64,000 nucleotides of DNA from CAYMWF01 sp964394085 [NCBI: uncultured Gemmatimonadota bacterium] (GTDB taxonomy: Bacteria; GCA-2686955; CAYMWF01). The translations under genes and the position numbers were made by a program. Shown here piece after piece: positions 63,162 through 64,000 of the stretch (the stretch's first letter is position 1; each line of letters begins with the position of its first letter). The stretch lies in contig CAYMWF010000029.1 in NCBI GenBank assembly GCA_964394085.1, positions 1 to 64,000 of the forward strand, given 5' to 3'. Under the pieces are notes generated by a model. It worked only from the letters and a program-made list of their open reading frames with translations. It searched no databases and was not told where the DNA came from.

Positions 63162-64000
63162 ATGAAGTCGACACGAATCTTCCGTTTCGTAAGCATCGTC
63201 ATATTCATAACCCAGATGTGCATGTCGCTGGCGTTTGCCGCGGTTCTCGAGCACGATACACTCGAGAGGGACTTCGAGCCCGTTGTCTTCGAGGGGCGGT
63301 TACTGGAACCGCTCTGCGACCAGTATGAGCCGATCGAAAGGATTTATTTATACGCGTACCGGGAGGGCGCGTGGCGCCAGGTCGTGCTGCAGGTGGATGA
63401 GCGGGACGATGAAGGCGACTACTGGAACCTGGACAGCTCACCAGGACTCCTCGACGAGAATGACGAGATCGTTTTCATGAGCAACGAGCTCGGGAACCGG
63501 GTTCCAACGTCGAACTGGCTTGCAGGCACGGACGTCGACTTCCGGTACGAGGTAGAGGTGGCCGATCCGGTCGATCCCTTCGGCAAGGGCTGGGCTTACC
63601 TCTACCTGGCCGACGGAATCGAGCGGGACACCACCGACTATGTCGACTGGGACGGCTCCATCCTTCTGCTCGATACGGATGCTTTCCAGCAGGACTCGAT
63701 GGAGGAGTACGGCCACGTGATCGACGGGATAATCATCAAGGAAGCCTGGGGCGGCGGCGGTTTCGACATAATAGATCGTGCGAAAATGAGGAACAAACTG
63801 CTCCCGTTCGGGAGCTGGGACACCGAAGAAGATATGGGCCTCGATTACAGGGGCCGATGGCCGCACATCGACCGCAACGTACGGTATATCTGCATGTACT
63901 GGATCTCGATGCTCGGCTTCGTGGACATGGCGAAAATAACCGCCTATATCTACCACTCTTACGCTGTGCAGCTGACGCATGTGCTGAAACCGATCATACC
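63162..64000 (+). CDS. Exported protein of unknown function (3' end outside window)
   Basis: The frame opens at ATG 63162, three bases after GGAGGCGG, and is open to the window end (279 codons). A signal peptide (1-27, ending SLAFAA) is clear. The mature part is rich in Asp, Glu, Trp and Tyr and contains the phrases VVLQVDERDDEGDYWNLD and LLDENDEIVFMSNELGNR, suggesting a beta-sandwich binding domain like those in secreted glycan-active or surface proteins. No family is assigned. It follows the Asp-box lipoprotein in the same direction. Confidence 0.78.
   Translation, partial: MKSTRIFRFVSIVIFITQMCMSLAFAAVLEHDTLERDFEPVVFEGRLLEPLCDQYEPIERIYLYAYREGAWRQVVLQVDERDDEGDYWNLDSSPGLLDENDEIVFMSNELGNRVPTSNWLAGTDVDFRYEVEVADPVDPFGKGWAYLYLADGIERDTTDYVDWDGSILLLDTDAFQQDSMEEYGHVIDGIIIKEAWGGGGFDIIDRAKMRNKLLPFGSWDTEEDMGLDYRGRWPHIDRNVRYICMYWISMLGFVDMAKITAYIYHSYAVQLTHVLKPII

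Overview
The window is a bacterial chromosome segment of moderate GC content with dense, mostly minus-strand operons. Gene content and order (infC-rpmI-rplT, zapA, RNase Y, ymdB, folD, xseAB, ispA, nadK, recN, ligA in one run; selA-smc-ftsY; an octaheme cytochrome c beside a Rieske/cytochrome b pair; a MutL-type ATPase in a membrane gene cluster) suggest an uncultured FCB-group or related lineage, such as a Krumholzibacteriota/Eisenbacteria/Zixibacteria-like phylum. That placement is inference; no marker was compared. The cell envelope appears diderm, since several lipoproteins and exported proteins are encoded.

Layout. 1-4.9 kb: a CvpA-type membrane protein cut by the window edge, about 1 kb of gene-free DNA with hairpin repeats, a GAF histidine kinase, an HDOD protein and a TPR protein resembling RMDN. 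5.0-19.7 kb: one long minus-strand housekeeping run. It starts at a strong promoter before tRNA-Val(GAC), passes a structured leader and the infC-rpmI-rplT genes (infC starts at ATT), zapB-like and zapA, a probable 6S RNA, rny, ymdB, folD, xseA, xseB, ispA, nadK, recN and ligA, and ends in a sulfatase-fold lipoprotein. 19.8-21.6 kb: a plus-strand PLP enzyme and a DUF1848 protein. 21.7-33.2 kb: minus-strand phosphohexomutase, ftsY, smc, selA, a giant membrane/TPR protein and a small membrane protein. 33.7-35.2 kb: an FGGY sugar kinase. 35.3-36.8 kb: an Asp-box repeat protein.

37.0-48.7 kb is the most unusual part: a minus-strand run of eight tightly packed genes (PH-like membrane protein, small conserved protein, MutL-type ASKHA ATPase, barrel-sandwich protein, two distantly related TM-alpha/beta-TM proteins, two six-helix membrane proteins). 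It continues into nadE, an ATP-grasp gene and an RsmC-like methyltransferase. No B12-dependent mutase is present, so the ATPase is probably part of an undescribed membrane complex.

48.9-64.0 kb: an exported lipase-like hydrolase; a Rieske/cytochrome b/octaheme cytochrome c operon with a clear promoter and an upstream palindrome; a C45-type Ntn hydrolase; tRNA-Ala(GGC); a permease-HflK fusion followed by HflC and a second HflK; then three exported proteins of unknown or Asp-box type, the last cut by the window end.

Other points of note: RNase Y has lost several HD-domain metal ligands, and the RsmC-like enzyme has lost its NPPF motif. The DUF1848 protein carries a radical-SAM-like CX3CX2C near its C-terminus. 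The infC leader shows a terminator and a possible long-range pseudoknot.
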